A DNA stretch of 64,000 nt from Wansuia hejianensis (lineage in GTDB: Bacteria; Bacillota; Clostridia; Lachnospirales; Lachnospiraceae): positions 3,047,501 through 3,111,500 of the forward strand of contig NZ_CP060635.1 in assembly GCF_014337215.1 (NCBI RefSeq), given 5' to 3'. A model generated the notes under the pieces. It did no database searches and was not told where the DNA came from. It saw only the letters and a list, made by a program, of their open reading frames with translations. The translations under genes were made by a program, and so were the position numbers. Below, one piece after another: positions 51,757-62,805 of this stretch (position 1 is its first letter; each line of letters opens with the position of its first letter).

Positions 51757-54700
51757 ATGGCAAGAACGATGGAAGAGATTGAAGAGGAAATCCGAAAAGC
51801 GCAAAAGCAGAGAAGGCAGAGCGCGGTTCAGGGAAGCGGGAATACGGCCGGCCAGTCCCAGAGGAATAGCCAGGAGATTGAAGAAAGGATCCGGGCAGAG
51901 CAGAAAAAGCGGACGCAGGAGCAGTCAAGAAACCGGGCGAAGCTTTCCTTCGGAGGTCCCACCCAGGACATTTATCAGGGGAGGGAACGTTTATACCATG
52001 CCCAGGGAACCGATAACTTCATAGATCCAAAAGCGACGGATTACCGGGCGCAGGGAAACAACCTGTTAAACAACCAGCTCACCCAGGCGGATACAGACAG
52101 ACTCAGCTACCAAAAGAATTATGATTTTCTGAGCGATGCGGTTAAGGAGAGCCTGCGCCAGTACCAGAAATACCAGGATCTCTCCATAAACCCGACCGTG
52201 GACGTAGCCACCCGGAAAAAGGCAGCCTCTTCTGCCAAATACATAAACGACACCTATGACGATTACCTGGGAGAGGATGGTTTCCGGCAGTTTTTACAGT
52301 ACAAAGAGGAAGCCGACAACGCCATGACGGTCGATCGATGGGATGAGAAAGTGAAGGCGAAAGAGGACTGGGTGGATCGTCTGACAAAAGAACAGGAAGA
52401 GTATCTGGATATCCTGGCTTTTCATAAAAATGCAGGAAGAAGAGGAGCGGCGGCGGCAATCTCCGATGAACATGGGCTTCGGACCCAGGACAAGGATGCC
52501 TATGCGAAAAGCGAGCTTGTCAAAAGTGGATTGAGTGAAGAGGAAATCGATGAGCTTGTGAATATCCGAAGAGGGGCAGAGGTGAAAACGACCCGTACCC
52601 CTGAAGAGGAGTTAGCGTATGCCTCCGATTACATCAATTCCAAACTGACCGAGGAGCAGAAGGGATATCTGCGGGAGTATAAGGACTATGCAGATGGAAG
52701 AAAGCAGCCACAACAGGGAGAAGATCCGGAAGCGATTGCCCAAACCAGGGCCGTCAGTGAGGCGAAGGCCAAGCTCATAGAAAGCGGCGTTACGGAAGAG
52801 GAGTTTGAAAAGATCAATCAGTATGCCAGCGAGTTATACAGTTACTACGACCGCTTGGAACAGCAGCAAAAGGCCTATGATTCTGTCCATACGGGAAGCG
52901 CAGCAGGGGATGTGGGAGGTGGCATCCTGAATACAGCAAAAGCGATCGCTGTATCCCCTGTATCAGGTTTTGGAGCACTGATGGAAACGGTTAACCGGGC
53001 ATTTTATCCGGATCAGGCAGCCCCGGTAAACACGAACTCCACCTTTTATGGGCTGTCAAATAGGAATACGGACTGGAAAAATGCGACTGCCCAGAGGATC
53101 GCAGAGTTACCGGCAGGTGAACTGGGAGCGAAAGCTTATCAGGTGGGAACGTCGATCGGAGAATCTGCTTTTAACATGGCGATCGGCGCAGGAATTGGAA
53201 AAGGGCTGGGAGTGGCGTCTCTGTCGGAAAAGACCGCTCAGGCAGTGAACCACTTGGTGACTCTCCCTTCCTTCGGCGCGAATGCCTACGCAGTCACCCT
53301 CCAGGAAGCCCAGAACCGGGGGATTGATACGGATGATGCTGTAGCCACGGCACTGGTGGCCGGTTTGGCGGAAATGGCGACGGAAGTCTGGTCTTTGGAT
53401 CATTTCTGGGACATCGCGAAGAGCCAGGGCACAAAGGCGGCCCGAAACGCCGTCATCGATGTGCTGGTGCAGGCAGGGGTAGAGGGAAGCGAGGAGGTAG
53501 CCAGCGATCTCATCAACCGGGCAGCGGACGCCATCATCAACGGGGATCAGTCTGCCTACAACCAGTCTGTACAGGAATCTATTTCCCAGGGAATGACCGA
53601 AGAGGAAGCCAAACAGAAGGCGACCAAAGAGGCAATCCAGGGAACAGTCGAATCCTTCTTAGGGGGCGCGGCCTCCGGCGGCATCATGGGCAGCGCCGCC
53701 CAGGGCGTCAAGCTGGTCACCGACACCCAGTCTGCCAAACAGATGTTTGCGGACGGGGATTACCAGAGCTTCGCAGAGGCCATCGACACGGAAGAGGGAT
53801 CGTATACGAACCGGAACGCCTGGGAGACGGCCAAAGAGGCGCAGGCGTTGGCCGGGGACTATGCCGCCCAGAGCAAAGAGGGAGGGAGCATCCGCACACA
53901 GGAGCAGAGGAAGCTTTACAACCTTGTGATGGATACGGCAGAAATTGAAAGCGGGAACCGGAAAGCGGAAGCGAACGCAGTGGAGCGGCAGAGCAAAAAG
54001 GACGGGCAGACAACCCGCCGGTCTTTGGAGATCCCGGAGCAGACGTATGAGGAAACGGATGTTCCGAAGGCGTACCAAAGCCAGGGCATCTCCGAGAGTG
54101 AGATGTTCGATCGCATGGCGAAGGCACAGACGGCAGAAGAGCTGACCGAAGCGTACCGATCCGGCCGGGAAACGGCGGATGGTACAGCCCGGCGCCTGGC
54201 GGACAACGCTTACCAGCAGTATTCCGGAAAGCTGCTGACAGAAGGAAAGGTTACCCAGGCACAGCTGGATGCGGCGATGAGTCGGCCCACAAAAGCACAA
54301 GCCTACTTAGAAGGGGCGAACGGGACGGCACAGGATGCGCTGGATCTGACGGATGAGACCCGGATCGCCTACAATGAGGGCGTGCGGCGCCGCACCGAGG
54401 AGCTGGCCTCCCGGACGGTACAAAACGCGGAAGACATCCGGGAAATCCGGATCCGGGGAGTGGGCACACAAGCGTCCGTCACCTACAACCAGGCGACGGT
54501 TTCGGCGGAGGACTTCCGCGCCAAAAACTTCGGCGTACAGACACTGGTGAACCAGGCCTTAAACCAGAACACGGAGGTGGCCGCGAACGGATATCTCGCG
54601 CATTACCCGGCCGGGGTGCCGATCACCTCATACACGAAAGCCTTCCAGACCTTTTATGACGCCGGGGCGGCCGGTGTGAAAAGCTTCAAGGAAACCATGA

Positions 54701-57700
54701 AGGCCAACCGGTATATGTCTGCTCTCGTCCCAGAAAGAACCCTGGAATCGGTTTTTACCCTGGGAGGCAGGGAATTGTCCATCAAAGACCAAACAGCCGT
54801 TAAAACGGCCATACGCAAAGGCACAGGGACGGTCAAGGACCTGCGGACCAATAAAACCCAGGAGGTGGCCCTTCTGCCGGTTTATGAAGCGTATGCCAAA
54901 GCGACAGGGACTACCATTGTTCTGAAAGATGATATGGACGCCCACATCAACGGAAGCTTCCAAAAAGCGGCCAGCGAGATTGTCTTTAACACGGGCTCGG
55001 ACAAGGCCTTCTCCACCTTCTTCCATGAAGCTGTGGGCGAGTATACGCAGGCCTGGAACGCCGAAGGGATGAAGGAGGTGCAGGAAGCGATCCTTTCCTA
55101 CGTGGTGGATACCAAAGGCGCGGAGTATCTCAGCCGCACAGGAAGACGCTACCAGAGCGCCTATATGGCCCAGGAGGGGACAAAGAGCTTCCGGGAAGCG
55201 ATGGATGAGTACGTCAACGACGGCATAAGCGGCCTGTTTACCTCAAAGGAGGGGATGCGCCAGTTCGCGAAGTGGCTGGATGGCCACCAGAAGGCATCTA
55301 AAAGGAACGTGCTGCAGAAACTGGCGGACTGGATCAAGAACGTGGTGGATTCCTTAAAGAAGGCCCTGACGGGTTCCCGGCTGAGCGAGGCCACCAAGAC
55401 GGTGGCGGAAATGAATATCGAAAGAGCGAACAAGCTGCGCACCCAGATTTTGGATGCGCTAAGCGTCGCGTCGGAACATCAGGCGAAGGCGGCCAAAACC
55501 GGCGATCTGACAGAGGCGGAAGTGAAGTATTCCCTGGAGGTGGTTGAAGGGACCATCCTGGAGGAGCGGATCCAGGACGCCCTGGAGCATCCAAAGGAGC
55601 AGAGCCATATCTACATCCAGGACACACCCAAAAGCCTCCAGGAAATCCTGGGGATCGGAGATCTCCCGATGCTGATGACCAGCAACCACATCTATTCTGT
55701 GGTGAAGACAGCTGAAGAGGCGAAGAGGGAAGGAAACTTCCGGAAGAATGTAAACTACCATGGACTGGGAACTGAACGGCTGATACGTGCCATGGAAGCT
55801 TTGGAGGATCCGGTTCTGATCGCAAAATCCACCACAGATCCAGAAAGCCTGGATCTTGCGGTTTTCACAGAGATTTTAGATCAAAAGAACGCGCCGGTTA
55901 TGGCGGCGATCCGGATTGCGGGAAAAGGGAAAATAGGGGGGACGTATATTGACACGAACTTTATTTTGTCCGCCTATGGAAGAGGAAATACGGAAAATTA
56001 TATTGAAAGCGCACTGGAAGAAGATCGAATTTTGTATGAAAACCGAACAAAAAGCCAGCAGTTGCAAGTCGACCCAAGGGTACCATACCCAAACATCTCT
56101 GCAACTGCTGACTTTACTGAAAATCTAACACGGTTCCGGGAGAAAGTCAAGGAAAATCGTCGCATAAGTTTTGACAAAAACAGCCAGGCAGCGGAAACGG
56201 GCGCTGAGACACAGAAGCCTGCAGCAGAAAAGACAAAGTTTTCCCTAGACGTGCCGGTGGAGGAGACAAAGGATCTGATCGCCGTACACAACCTGTCGGA
56301 GGAAAAACTCTTGAAGGATCTGGAGCTGGGCGGATTTCCCATGCCCTCTATCGCGATCACCAAAGCGGAGCTTGGCCATACGCAGTTTGGAGACATTTCC
56401 CTCCTGTTTCGGAAAGAGACCATTGATCCGGCCAACAAAAAGAACAAGGTGTTTGGCGCTGATGCCTGGACGCCCACCTTCCCGAAGGTAGAGTATGAGG
56501 TAAATGAAGAAGCGGTCCGGAAGGCACGAGAGGTGCTGCAAAAACTTCCGGAAGCCTCCCTGCCGGAAGAATACAAAAGAAGAGCCGAGAGCTTCGTGGA
56601 AAGCCTGGACTACAACCTGGACCGCTATGGAGGAAAAGAGGGGATTCTGGAGTACGCGAAAAGAGAGGAGGCTTTAAAGGCTGCCTACCTGGCCGATCAG
56701 GGAGGGACGGCGGAGACCCGAACCAAAGAAATACGGACAGAGATGTCAGAAGCCGAGAAGGAGCAGGCATCCACGATCCTGGAAGCGCTGGGCCAGGATA
56801 ACGGATTTTCGGAAAAGCTGTCCGGAAAAGAGGCCTATGACCGGTATGGCTATCGGATCAAACAGGCACTGCTCGCCTATTACCAAAGAAACGGAATCAA
56901 CGAAGAGACCGCGCAGCAGGTCGTAAGCAGCATGACAAAGTTTCAGATTGCAAACGAATACCGCAAGGCCAAAAAATACCGGGAGAACGGCGGCGTGGAC
57001 GTGAAAACGGAAGTCGACTACGCTGCGATGAAGCGAGAGATCGAAAAACGGACGGATCCGGATGGCTATGAAGCGTGGCTGGAGGAGCTGTTTGGACAGA
57101 TCGAGGCGGATGCCGGACTTCCCAACGGAAAGGATCCCTTTACGCCCTCCGGGAACCGGAGGAGCTTTCAGAGCACCCACCTGCCCTTCACGCTTGAGAA
57201 CGTGGTCAAAGCCATGAAGGCCCAGGGCACGAGGAATGTGGCAGGGTTTAACGGGATCAAGACCATTCGGGCGGAGGCCACGCCGGCGCTTACGAGCATC
57301 CGGGGAATCAAACAGGAATCCTCAAGGCTCCAGAGGCTGGACACAGAAAGCTATGCCCAGCTGGTACAAAAGCTGGACGACCGGCTGATGGAGGTATTAG
57401 CTGACGTCCGGGACGGAAGCGGAAGAACGGATGATCTGATGGCGTTTGACGAGATTGGAGACATCATGGTACTGGCGGCACAGCATCCCACGGCGGAGCA
57501 GGTGCAGAAGGCATTTGAGCCCTATGCCTGGACCGTAACGCGCCTGCAGGCGCAGGAGATGGCGGAAATCATGCAGGAAGTGGCGAAAATGCCCGTAGAC
57601 ATGTTCGAGGCGAAGCCAGAGCGAGTGGTAGGCTTTGAAGAGATCGCCCAGGCAGTCCTTCCGGATACGGCCAGTCAAAAAGTAAAGGATGCCTTGACAG

Positions 57701-60700
57701 AAAAAGGGATCCCTTACTCAGTGTACGCCCATGAGGACCAGAAGGCCCGGATCGAAGCGGTGAACGCCGTGGAGGAGATCCGGTTCTCGATCGATGTGGC
57801 AGAAGAGGAGTTCTCCCGCCAGTATGATCAGTGGAACCAGAAGGATCCGACAAAAACTTTTCGCGTAGGCATTGCTACAGAAGCGATTCGCCAGCTGGGG
57901 TATCGCCCCTTAAACATTATGGTCGATTCAGCCAAGCTGAAAAAGATCAAAGAGAAACATCGAGGAATGACGGATCAGGTGCTGAAAAAGCTGCCACGCG
58001 TGGTCATGGATCCCCTGCTGATCTTGCGGTCGAAGCAATCTGAAAGCAGGCTCGTACTGCTCAATGAACTGGAAGATGCCAACGGGCACACGGTAATCGC
58101 TGTTCTCGAGATGAAACCGAAGGATAAGAAGGGAGCTGTTCTGGAGGAAATAAAATTGGCTAGTGCTTACGGAAAGGATTCTATCCAGAATCTGATCCGT
58201 ACAAGCACTGTATTGTATGTGGCCAGGGATGAAAAAAGAATCAACCATTGGAAATTTACTACTGGGCTCCAATTGCCGGTCGTGTTTCCAACGGTTGATT
58301 CTAAGAACAGTATACCAGATTCTCACCAAAATGCAACTCCCATTTCGGACGAAACGGACATTCGCCATTCCCTGGACATCGATGAGGCCCTTTTTGACGC
58401 CCTGGACGGGGTGGATGTTGCCGATGAGGTGTTTTTGGACGAGGCGGGAAACGAACGAACCGTCAACTACCAGAAGGAGTCCATCCGGGAAGCCGCTTCT
58501 ATCCTGGAAGAAGGGAACGAAGCCTTAAAGGGCCATCCGGTGAACCGGTCCCTGATCCGGCGGATGGCCTCCTCCCTCTTGCAAGAGTACGATTCCGCCT
58601 ATGACCGGAATACCTTCGCCTCCAACTTAGAAAAGGTCTTTTCTTACATGCAGACTCAAGAGTCCGTAGATTTTCAGGACATGCTGCGGGTGATGCAGGA
58701 GGTGGCGTCTCCTGTGGTGGAGGCCTCCCGGGATACCATATCTCCCTCCGGAGACTACCAGGCGGTAAAGGAAGCCCTCTCTTCCTACCGGATCGCTCTG
58801 AACAAGGAGCAGAAGGCAGAGGTTGTAAACGCCTTTGGAAGCTATCAGGCATTTAAGGCCGCCGTTGCAGGCCGTATCCACGTGACGGAGCAAGGGACGG
58901 CTTTAGATTCCCTGTGGGGAGAGATCACCGAGCAGTCTTTGGGGATCTTGGATCCCATGGAGAGCTCCGGCAACCAGCCCCTGGCGCTGTATGACCTGCT
59001 GGAACAGCTAAAGCCAAAGAAGCAAAATGAATATGGCGGGGACAACAGTGACGCCGCCTATGACCTGGCGCTGCAGATCGTGGAGCGTTACTACGAGGCC
59101 CAGGGAAGAGAAACGGGGCAGGCAAAGGCGTATCAGGCGGCGAAGCGGCTCCAGAAGAAAAACGCCGAGTACCGCGCCAGGGTGCGGACACGCTACCAGG
59201 AGCGCCTTACAAAAGCCAGAAAAGAGATCAAAGAGCATTACCAGGAGAGGATCAGCCGTCTGCGAAGTGAAAAGAACCAGAGGACGGAAGAGCAGCTGGC
59301 AAGATTAAAGGCAAGGCACCGGCAGAGCGCTTTAGAAGCGAATAACCGGAGAAAGGCGTCAAAGGAGCGAGTGGCCATCATACGGGAAGCGCACGCGATC
59401 ACAGAGATGCTCCTGCGGCCGACGGATGAAAAGCATGTACCGGAGAACATGAAAAAGCAGACCATTGAATTCATCAAGGCAATTGACCTGGTATCCCATC
59501 GGTCAAGTGAGGATGCGCGCGAGACTGTGCGCTGGCAGGAAAAAATGAGGGGCCTTCAGACGATACTGAACCGGGTCATGAACAACCGGGAGCAGGATCC
59601 TGAGCTGGAACAGGTGCGCTATGTCATAGACCCGGACACGGCCAGTATACTGAACAACTGGCTGGAGCGTAACAGGAACACACCGAAGGTTTCTCAGATG
59701 GAGTATGAGGACCTGTACGAGCTGCGCCAGGTTTTGCGCTCCTGGAAAGCGGCGATCTCAAAGATGAACAAGAACTATAAAAACGCCAGGTATGAAAGCG
59801 TTCAGGCGTTAGGGGCCGCAAGCTTTGCGGAACTGAACCGCCTGCCCCGCGCGAAGGACCGCACAAAAGCCGGCAACCGGATGCATGAGCTCCTGAACAT
59901 CGATATGCTGGATCCCTTCAGCTACTTTGAGGAAATGGGCGAGGCGTCGAACTCCGTCTTCCGGGAAATTCGGGAGGGCTTTGACACCCGGATCCGGCAC
60001 CTGAAAGAAACCAATGAGTACATGCAATCGGCCATAGGGAAAACCAACGTATCCAAATGGACCGGCGACAAGGCGGAAGTGAAGACGTTCCATACATTGG
60101 AAGGGGACATCCGCCTGACAGCCGCCCAGGTCATGTCTTTATATGAACTCGCAAAGCGTCCGCAGGCGGAAGCCCACATCCTGGTAGGCGGCATCAAGGC
60201 GGACGCGATACGTATGGGCAGGAGGGAAGTGCGCCAGGCAAGGGCCGTACACGTCAGCAGGCGGGAGCTGCAAGAGATTACGGACACCCTGACGGCAGAT
60301 CAAAAGCGGATTGCAGACGCCATACAGAAATATATGGGCGCCCAGTGCGCGAAGTGGGGCAACAACGTGTCCATGCAGATGTATGGGTACGAGAAGTTCA
60401 CAGAAGAACATTACTTTCCGATCAAGGTAGATAAGAACACCGTAGCGGTTTCCGACAAGAGCGAAGAGAACGCCTCCTACTATGCGGTACAGAACATTTC
60501 TGCCTCAAAGGCCCTGACGCCAAAAGCGAATAATCCGCTGATGCTTCAGGACATCTTTGATGTGTTTACGGACCATGTCGTACAGATGGCCACGTATGAC
60601 GCGTTCGCGATGCCGATTTCGGACGCCATGCGTTGGATCAACTACAAGGAAGTAATAAGCCAGAACAAGAAGCAGAAGCTGTATGCGTCCATGCAGGAGG

Positions 60701-62688
60701 AGATGGACGCTGCCTTCGGAACAAAGTGGAAGGATTACTTCAAGAACTTTATCAAGGACATCAACGGCATGAGCCGGTCTTCCTACGGGACACAGTATGG
60801 GGCAAAATTCATGTCCAACTATAAAGCCCATGCGGTGGGCGCCAACTTCCGGGTAGTCCTTCAGCAGCCGACGGCGTATCTTCGGGCGGCGGCGGTCATG
60901 AATCCAAAATACCTGGCAGCGGCGGTGCCCTCCCTTGTGCAGGCGAGAAAGCTGGCAGCGGAAGTGAAGGAGAAGAGCATGGCGGCCTGGTGGAAGAGCC
61001 AGGGCTATTACGACACCTCGATCGGCAGGACCGAGAAGCAGATCCTGACAGGCATTGCCACCACCAAAGATAAAATCAGGGACGCGGCCACAAAGGCTGC
61101 AGGCCTTGCGGATGATCTGACCTGGGGAGTTTTGTACCAGGCAGTCAAGCTGGAGCAGGCCGCAGAGTTCCGGAAGGCAGGGAAAACAACGGACACCCAG
61201 GATTACCAGGAGGCATGCATCAGACGCTTTGACGATGTGATCGATCATACACAGGTCATTGACTCCCTCATCCACAGGTCGCAGTTCATGCGAAGCACGG
61301 ACTTTATGGCTAAGATGGAGACCGCTTTCATGGCGGAGCCCACCAAAAGCTACAATCTGCTGCACAGGGCGTTGACCAAGACAAGACAAAGCGGCACGAA
61401 GCGTACGAACCGCAATTACAGGTTCATAGCCCGGGCAGCCGCAACCCATGTGCTGACGAACCTCTTAACCTCGGCGGTGGCGGCCGTGGTGGACGCCTTC
61501 CGAGACGATGAGGAAGAGAAAAAATGGCTGGAGAAATGGATGGAGTCATTCGGCTCGAATGCGATTGACAACATCAATCCGATGAACATGATTCCGTTCC
61601 TGAAGGAAATTTCCTCCGGTTTGTCAGCGGCGCTGAACGGGACGAATTACTCCCAGTCCAGGATGGATATAGACGGAATCACAAGCGCCGTTACAATCCT
61701 GGTAAAAGATGTGCAGGCAATTGTAAACGGAAGCTCCAAAAAGACGCCCTACGGAATGTTCCGGGATAATGTCAAGGCATTCTCGATGCTGACCGGAATC
61801 CCGGCCTACGGCGCCCTCCGGGAGGTGCAGACCTGGTGGAACGCCCTGATCGGAAAACAGGCGGAGAACTTAAAGCTGACAACGAAGCAGCTGTCCGCCT
61901 CCGAGAAACAGAGACAAATCTTCAGGGAATACCTGGACGCCGTGGAGGGTGAGGAGGATGCAAGGGAAGCGATGGAGGCTTTGATGGACCAGGGATATCA
62001 CAGAAGTGAGATCCTCTCTGCCCTGCGCTCTGAATACGCGGCCGATTACCGAACGGCCGATGAGGAAGAGAAAAAGTCCCTGGAGGAGAAGCTCTCCCCG
62101 GCCCTGGAAACGCTGGGGGAGGACCCAAAGGAGACGCTGGTAGGCTGGGTAGGATCATCCGTCACCTATGAGCAGCTGGATGCGGCGATGAAGGAGGGAG
62201 ACGGCATTCAAGAAGCTGTGGCCACCCTTGTGGAGGCAGGGAAGGATCCGGAAAGCGTCAAAGAGCATCTCCGGGGAGACTACGCGGAGGATCTTGCCTA
62301 CCGCTCCGAGCACATGCCCTCTACCCTAGGGACGGAGCAGGCGAAGGCGCGGAAAGCCCTGGAAGCACTGGGCTATGACCAGGCGGAGGTGATCGTACGG
62401 AACTGGACAAACGGTTATGCCACCACAAGCGGAGAGAAGTACGGCCGCCTGTTGGACGCGGTAGAGTCCGGGGACGATTACCAGGGGGCACTGAAAGAAG
62501 CCTATACCATGAGCGGGGGTGATACGGGGAATATCTTGGGCGCCCTCACCCGCCAGTTTAAAGAGCGACTGGTAGAGAGCCGGGATGTGACGCTTCTAAA
62601 CCGCCTGCTGGCGATCTACATGGCGCTTGGGAAAACGAAGCGGGAAGCCGAGCGCCAGATCGCCCGGTGGTTTACGGCGGAAGGATAA
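51757..62688 (+). CDS. Giant polyvalent internal virion protein, 3,643 residues
   Basis: A single uninterrupted frame, ATG after AAGGAG. Segments, approximate: 1-370 charged helices; 380-490 and 560-660 Gly/Ala-rich hydrophobic stretches; 1089-1100 FFHEAVGEYTQA, a degenerate zincin motif (HExxG); 1262-1440 MuF C-terminal-like domain with IDTNFILSAYGRG; 1492-1590 a LELGGFPMPSIAITKA domain of large polyvalent proteins; 2019-2200 a second MuF-C-like domain; 2440-2550 coiled coil (Arg/Lys/Glu-rich); 3030-3260 hydrophobic helices near the end. Such proteins are packaged and ejected with DNA. Enzyme activities are not proven here. Confidence 0.8.
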   Translation: MARTMEEIEEEIRKAQKQRRQSAVQGSGNTAGQSQRNSQEIEERIRAEQKKRTQEQSRNRAKLSFGGPTQDIYQGRERLYHAQGTDNFIDPKATDYRAQGNNLLNNQLTQADTDRLSYQKNYDFLSDAVKESLRQYQKYQDLSINPTVDVATRKKAASSAKYINDTYDDYLGEDGFRQFLQYKEEADNAMTVDRWDEKVKAKEDWVDRLTKEQEEYLDILAFHKNAGRRGAAAAISDEHGLRTQDKDAYAKSELVKSGLSEEEIDELVNIRRGAEVKTTRTPEEELAYASDYINSKLTEEQKGYLREYKDYADGRKQPQQGEDPEAIAQTRAVSEAKAKLIESGVTEEEFEKINQYASELYSYYDRLEQQQKAYDSVHTGSAAGDVGGGILNTAKAIAVSPVSGFGALMETVNRAFYPDQAAPVNTNSTFYGLSNRNTDWKNATAQRIAELPAGELGAKAYQVGTSIGESAFNMAIGAGIGKGLGVASLSEKTAQAVNHLVTLPSFGANAYAVTLQEAQNRGIDTDDAVATALVAGLAEMATEVWSLDHFWDIAKSQGTKAARNAVIDVLVQAGVEGSEEVASDLINRAADAIINGDQSAYNQSVQESISQGMTEEEAKQKATKEAIQGTVESFLGGAASGGIMGSAAQGVKLVTDTQSAKQMFADGDYQSFAEAIDTEEGSYTNRNAWETAKEAQALAGDYAAQSKEGGSIRTQEQRKLYNLVMDTAEIESGNRKAEANAVERQSKKDGQTTRRSLEIPEQTYEETDVPKAYQSQGISESEMFDRMAKAQTAEELTEAYRSGRETADGTARRLADNAYQQYSGKLLTEGKVTQAQLDAAMSRPTKAQAYLEGANGTAQDALDLTDETRIAYNEGVRRRTEELASRTVQNAEDIREIRIRGVGTQASVTYNQATVSAEDFRAKNFGVQTLVNQALNQNTEVAANGYLAHYPAGVPITSYTKAFQTFYDAGAAGVKSFKETMKANRYMSALVPERTLESVFTLGGRELSIKDQTAVKTAIRKGTGTVKDLRTNKTQEVALLPVYEAYAKATGTTIVLKDDMDAHINGSFQKAASEIVFNTGSDKAFSTFFHEAVGEYTQAWNAEGMKEVQEAILSYVVDTKGAEYLSRTGRRYQSAYMAQEGTKSFREAMDEYVNDGISGLFTSKEGMRQFAKWLDGHQKASKRNVLQKLADWIKNVVDSLKKALTGSRLSEATKTVAEMNIERANKLRTQILDALSVASEHQAKAAKTGDLTEAEVKYSLEVVEGTILEERIQDALEHPKEQSHIYIQDTPKSLQEILGIGDLPMLMTSNHIYSVVKTAEEAKREGNFRKNVNYHGLGTERLIRAMEALEDPVLIAKSTTDPESLDLAVFTEILDQKNAPVMAAIRIAGKGKIGGTYIDTNFILSAYGRGNTENYIESALEEDRILYENRTKSQQLQVDPRVPYPNISATADFTENLTRFREKVKENRRISFDKNSQAAETGAETQKPAAEKTKFSLDVPVEETKDLIAVHNLSEEKLLKDLELGGFPMPSIAITKAELGHTQFGDISLLFRKETIDPANKKNKVFGADAWTPTFPKVEYEVNEEAVRKAREVLQKLPEASLPEEYKRRAESFVESLDYNLDRYGGKEGILEYAKREEALKAAYLADQGGTAETRTKEIRTEMSEAEKEQASTILEALGQDNGFSEKLSGKEAYDRYGYRIKQALLAYYQRNGINEETAQQVVSSMTKFQIANEYRKAKKYRENGGVDVKTEVDYAAMKREIEKRTDPDGYEAWLEELFGQIEADAGLPNGKDPFTPSGNRRSFQSTHLPFTLENVVKAMKAQGTRNVAGFNGIKTIRAEATPALTSIRGIKQESSRLQRLDTESYAQLVQKLDDRLMEVLADVRDGSGRTDDLMAFDEIGDIMVLAAQHPTAEQVQKAFEPYAWTVTRLQAQEMAEIMQEVAKMPVDMFEAKPERVVGFEEIAQAVLPDTASQKVKDALTEKGIPYSVYAHEDQKARIEAVNAVEEIRFSIDVAEEEFSRQYDQWNQKDPTKTFRVGIATEAIRQLGYRPLNIMVDSAKLKKIKEKHRGMTDQVLKKLPRVVMDPLLILRSKQSESRLVLLNELEDANGHTVIAVLEMKPKDKKGAVLEEIKLASAYGKDSIQNLIRTSTVLYVARDEKRINHWKFTTGLQLPVVFPTVDSKNSIPDSHQNATPISDETDIRHSLDIDEALFDALDGVDVADEVFLDEAGNERTVNYQKESIREAASILEEGNEALKGHPVNRSLIRRMASSLLQEYDSAYDRNTFASNLEKVFSYMQTQESVDFQDMLRVMQEVASPVVEASRDTISPSGDYQAVKEALSSYRIALNKEQKAEVVNAFGSYQAFKAAVAGRIHVTEQGTALDSLWGEITEQSLGILDPMESSGNQPLALYDLLEQLKPKKQNEYGGDNSDAAYDLALQIVERYYEAQGRETGQAKAYQAAKRLQKKNAEYRARVRTRYQERLTKARKEIKEHYQERISRLRSEKNQRTEEQLARLKARHRQSALEANNRRKASKERVAIIREAHAITEMLLRPTDEKHVPENMKKQTIEFIKAIDLVSHRSSEDARETVRWQEKMRGLQTILNRVMNNREQDPELEQVRYVIDPDTASILNNWLERNRNTPKVSQMEYEDLYELRQVLRSWKAAISKMNKNYKNARYESVQALGAASFAELNRLPRAKDRTKAGNRMHELLNIDMLDPFSYFEEMGEASNSVFREIREGFDTRIRHLKETNEYMQSAIGKTNVSKWTGDKAEVKTFHTLEGDIRLTAAQVMSLYELAKRPQAEAHILVGGIKADAIRMGRREVRQARAVHVSRRELQEITDTLTADQKRIADAIQKYMGAQCAKWGNNVSMQMYGYEKFTEEHYFPIKVDKNTVAVSDKSEENASYYAVQNISASKALTPKANNPLMLQDIFDVFTDHVVQMATYDAFAMPISDAMRWINYKEVISQNKKQKLYASMQEEMDAAFGTKWKDYFKNFIKDINGMSRSSYGTQYGAKFMSNYKAHAVGANFRVVLQQPTAYLRAAAVMNPKYLAAAVPSLVQARKLAAEVKEKSMAAWWKSQGYYDTSIGRTEKQILTGIATTKDKIRDAATKAAGLADDLTWGVLYQAVKLEQAAEFRKAGKTTDTQDYQEACIRRFDDVIDHTQVIDSLIHRSQFMRSTDFMAKMETAFMAEPTKSYNLLHRALTKTRQSGTKRTNRNYRFIARAAATHVLTNLLTSAVAAVVDAFRDDEEEKKWLEKWMESFGSNAIDNINPMNMIPFLKEISSGLSAALNGTNYSQSRMDIDGITSAVTILVKDVQAIVNGSSKKTPYGMFRDNVKAFSMLTGIPAYGALREVQTWWNALIGKQAENLKLTTKQLSASEKQRQIFREYLDAVEGEEDAREAMEALMDQGYHRSEILSALRSEYAADYRTADEEEKKSLEEKLSPALETLGEDPKETLVGWVGSSVTYEQLDAAMKEGDGIQEAVATLVEAGKDPESVKEHLRGDYAEDLAYRSEHMPSTLGTEQAKARKALEALGYDQAEVIVRNWTNGYATTSGEKYGRLLDAVESGDDYQGALKEAYTMSGGDTGNILGALTRQFKERLVESRDVTLLNRLLAIYMALGKTKREAERQIARWFTAEG

Positions 62689-62805
62689 AGAAAGTAGCAA
62701 ACCCGGATCCGGCCGGGACGAAGCCTGTATCAACCGAAAGCGGAACGGGCAAAAGCGGAGCGAACCGGCCAAAATCGGATCCAAAGAATTAAGGAGGAAC
62801 AATAC

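Noticed and set aside
60505..61449. Minus-strand frame of 314 codons
   Set aside because: Antisense shadow of the giant phage gene; His/Leu/Arg-rich composition of a reverse frame and no ribosome site.
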